Positions 5,011-6,218 of a stretch of 6,218 bases of DNA are shown here, one piece after another; position 1 is the first letter of the stretch, and the number at the start of each line of letters is the position of its first letter. Source of the DNA: Xanthocytophaga sp031424975. Its GTDB lineage: Bacteria > Bacteroidota > Bacteroidia > Cytophagales > 172606-1. A program made the position numbers and the translations under genes. The notes below the pieces were generated by a model. That model searched no databases. It was not told where the DNA came from and saw nothing but the letters and a program-made list of their open reading frames with translations. The DNA lies in the NCBI GenBank assembly GCA_031424975.1, contig JANPIL010000188.1:1-6218 (forward strand), in the 5' to 3' direction.

Positions 5011-6006
5011 ATGGCTACAACAGACAACAAACGTTCGGTTACCGTGGGAATCTTCGTGCTTCTCGCTATTGCGATACTCGTGGCCGGCATCTTCATCCTT
5101 GGCGGCAAGCAGAAGCGTTTTACCAAGACCCTGCGCGTAACCACCGTGTTCGGCGATGTTTCGGGCCTGAAGGCGGGCGGCAACGTCTGGTTCTCGGGCG
5201 TGAAAATCGGCTTGGTCACCAAGATGAGCTTCTACGGAACCTCGCAGGTGGCCGTGGAAATGAAAATAGAGGAATCCGCCCAAAAATACATCAAGCAGGA
5301 TGCCAAGGCGCGGATCGGAGCCGAAAGCATGATTGGCAGCAAGCTCATTGAGATTATCGGTGGCAGCCCCGCCGCCGAGCCGGTGCAGGATGGCGGGCGG
5401 CTGCAAAGCCAACTTGCCGAAGGCACTGATGCCATCATGAAAACCTTGCAGGAAAACAACAAGAACCTGCTGGCCATCACCACCGATTTCAAAAGCGTGA
5501 GCGCCAAGATTGCCAAGGGCGAAGGCACGGCCGGGGCCTTGCTCACCGATTCGCTCATGGCCGACAATTTCCGCGCCGCCGCCGCCAACCTGCGGCAGGC
5601 CTCGGTTACCACCGCCCGCGCCACGGCCGCCCTCTCGCAGTTCACGGCCAAGCTGAATACCGAAAAGGGCCTTGCCAACCAACTGATGACCGACACGGTG
5701 GTTTTTTCGCGGCTCAAAACCTCCGTCGTCCAACTGCAACGCACCGCCAACTCGGCCTCCGTAGTCACCGACAACATAAAGCAGGCCAGCGAACGGCTGA
5801 ACCGCAACGACAACGCGCTGGGCGTGGCCTTGAAAGACACCGCCTTTGCCGGACAACTCAAAAGTACCATGCAAAACCTCGAAACCAGCAGCCGCAAGCT
5901 GGACCAGAACATGGAAGCCCTCCAGCACAATTTCCTGCTGCGCGGCTATTTCCGGAAAAAAGCCAAACGCGATACCCGCAGCCAAGCCGACAGCACGGCG
6001 CGGTAG
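5011..6006 (+). CDS. mlaD: MlaD-family MCE-domain protein, 331 aa
   Basis: This is the membrane-anchored periplasmic subunit of the lipid transporter; MCE domains assemble into hexameric rings with a hydrophobic pore. A single N-terminal helix (about 10-31, VTVGIFVLLAIAILVAGIF) anchors it. The MCE domain spans about 40-118 with the hallmark VSGLKAGGNVWFSGVKIG (50-67) and a closing RIGAESMIGSKLIEIIGG. The rest (about 135-310) is predicted helical, with repeats of a G-x-x-x-x-L-x-x-D pattern (GTAGALLTD, GLANQLMTD, ALGVALKDT), probably lengthening the ring or needle. It ends in FLLRGYFRKK and a basic tail, a form seen in Bacteroidota MCE proteins. The frame is open from 4858, but those codons cover repeats and low-complexity DNA, so ATG 5011 is chosen; it follows a CA-rich leader with no Shine-Dalgarno. 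It is third in the operon after mlaE and mlaF. MlaC and MlaB are not in this window. Confidence 0.94.
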   Translation: MATTDNKRSVTVGIFVLLAIAILVAGIFILGGKQKRFTKTLRVTTVFGDVSGLKAGGNVWFSGVKIGLVTKMSFYGTSQVAVEMKIEESAQKYIKQDAKARIGAESMIGSKLIEIIGGSPAAEPVQDGGRLQSQLAEGTDAIMKTLQENNKNLLAITTDFKSVSAKIAKGEGTAGALLTDSLMADNFRAAAANLRQASVTTARATAALSQFTAKLNTEKGLANQLMTDTVVFSRLKTSVVQLQRTANSASVVTDNIKQASERLNRNDNALGVALKDTAFAGQLKSTMQNLETSSRKLDQNMEALQHNFLLRGYFRKKAKRDTRSQADSTAR

Positions 6007-6068
6007 GATTTCCGTTTCTGAAACCCCGGCGGAAATGCTGCCCAACCGTAACCTGAATGCTCTGCTTC

Positions 6069-6122
6069 CAAGACCGCACGGAACCCGAAGAATTTCGGTT
6101 TTTGTGCGGTCTTGTGGTTTTC
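6069..6122 (+). terminator. Nested hairpin terminator after mlaD
   Basis: An 11-bp perfect stem (CAAGACCGCAC at 6069-6079 with GTGCGGTCTTG at 6104-6114) encloses an inner stem CCGAA/TTCGG (6085-6089 and 6094-6098). The downstream tract is TGGTTTTC, a modest U-run. It begins 63 bp after the mlaD stop, so it probably ends the mla transcript. The opposite strand has no T-run after the stem, so termination should be rightward. Confidence 0.7.
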
Positions 6123-6149
6123 ATTCAGATGGATATAATAGTATCTTTC
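6118..6149 (+). promoter_or_regulatory. Candidate Bacteroidota-type promoter overlapping box 6
   Basis: TTTTC at 6118-6122 and TATCTTTC at 6142-6149 are 19 bases apart, close to the TTTG / TAnnTTTG arrangement of Bacteroidota promoters; both elements miss the final G. The -7 element would be built from the last four bases of the AATAGTAT motif plus the following CTTTC. Transcription starting near 6156 would serve the possible gene at 6215. Confidence 0.3.
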
Positions 6150-6218
6150 GAGAACACTAAACCCGTCTGGTTTGACGATATTGCCGTGCAACTAACTCGT
6201 GCAGGAGAACCACTATGA
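6129..6218 (+). CDS. Possible 29-residue small ORF over box 6
   Basis: An ATG at 6129 opens a frame beginning MDIIVSFENTKPVWFDD and ending in RAGEPL, with TGA at 6216-6218. It overlaps the ATG at 6215 in an ATGA arrangement, typical of translational coupling. Against it: no Shine-Dalgarno precedes 6129, the candidate promoter at 6118-6149 would start transcription inside it, and the first half is AATAGTAT box 6. It may be a chance frame. No family is recognised. Confidence 0.15.
   Translation: MDIIVSFENTKPVWFDDIAVQLTRAGEPL
6135..6172 (+). repeat. AATAGTAT box, copy 6
   Basis: AATAGTAT at 6137-6144 is followed by 12 bases and then CTAAACCCGTCTGG. It shares CCCGTCTG with copy 2. AAACC and GGTTT around CGTCT (6159-6173) make a small palindrome at the far end. 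It lies after the mla terminator and 43 bp before the possible start at 6215, on the same strand. Confidence 0.75.
6203..6218 (+). CDS. Possible start of the next gene, cut by the window edge
   Basis: AGGAG at 6203-6207 stands 7 bases before an ATG at 6215-6217, a canonical Shine-Dalgarno arrangement. None of the four sure genes here has one, and they are uncommon in Bacteroidota. Only the first codon and one further base are visible, so no product can be named. The candidate promoter in box 6 would fit this start. Confidence 0.3.

Noticed and set aside
4969..6045. Long minus-strand open frames opposite mlaD and mlaF
   Set aside because: They mirror the codon structure of the real plus-strand genes, carry no motifs, and have no start context.

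Overview
The window looks like chromosome from a moderately high-GC Bacteroidota (Bacteroidetes), most likely a Cytophagales-type organism. Three things suggest this. The four clear genes lack Shine-Dalgarno sequences and have A/C-rich leaders. The peptidase and the transporter proteins resemble those of that phylum. The intergenic DNA is crowded with short palindromic and tandem repeats. The exact genus cannot be read from the sequence.

Layout: positions 1-58 hold nothing recognisable. Positions 59-250 are a dense repeat cluster: two convergent copies of a roughly 30-bp box (called the AATAGTAT box here), two copies of a C/G-rich palindromic unit, and a G-quadruplex motif. The cluster ends against the stop codon of a leftward gene (251-2881) for a secreted 876-residue M14-type zinc carboxypeptidase. 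A 217-bp divergent region (2882-3098) carries a perfect 16-bp direct repeat just upstream of the peptidase start. Rightward from it runs a three-gene MlaE-MlaF-MlaD (MCE) lipid transport operon: permease 3099-3911, ATPase 3930-4703 and membrane-anchored MCE substrate-binding protein 5011-6006. A strong nested hairpin follows at 6069-6114. The right edge holds another AATAGTAT box and the first bases of a possible next gene at 6215.

MlaE forms the inner-membrane channel, MlaF drives it with ATP, and MlaD gives a lipid-binding MCE ring on the periplasmic face. Together they should move phospholipid or another hydrophobic substrate between inner and outer membrane. The peptidase points away from this operon and probably acts separately in the cell envelope or outside the cell.

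The most unusual signal is the AATAGTAT box. Six copies occur in 6.2 kb, on both strands: AATAGTAT, then 11-12 variable bases, then a CCAAACC-like core. One copy lies inside the peptidase coding sequence. Two flank the 307-bp gap that splits mlaF from mlaD, which also contains a 27-bp inverted repeat and a heptamer tandem array. Two more flank a palindromic unit downstream of the peptidase. The peptidase N-terminus also appears to have absorbed two palindromic repeats between its start codon and signal peptide. The region looks like one where short mobile or self-spreading repeats have colonised intergenic DNA and, in places, genes.
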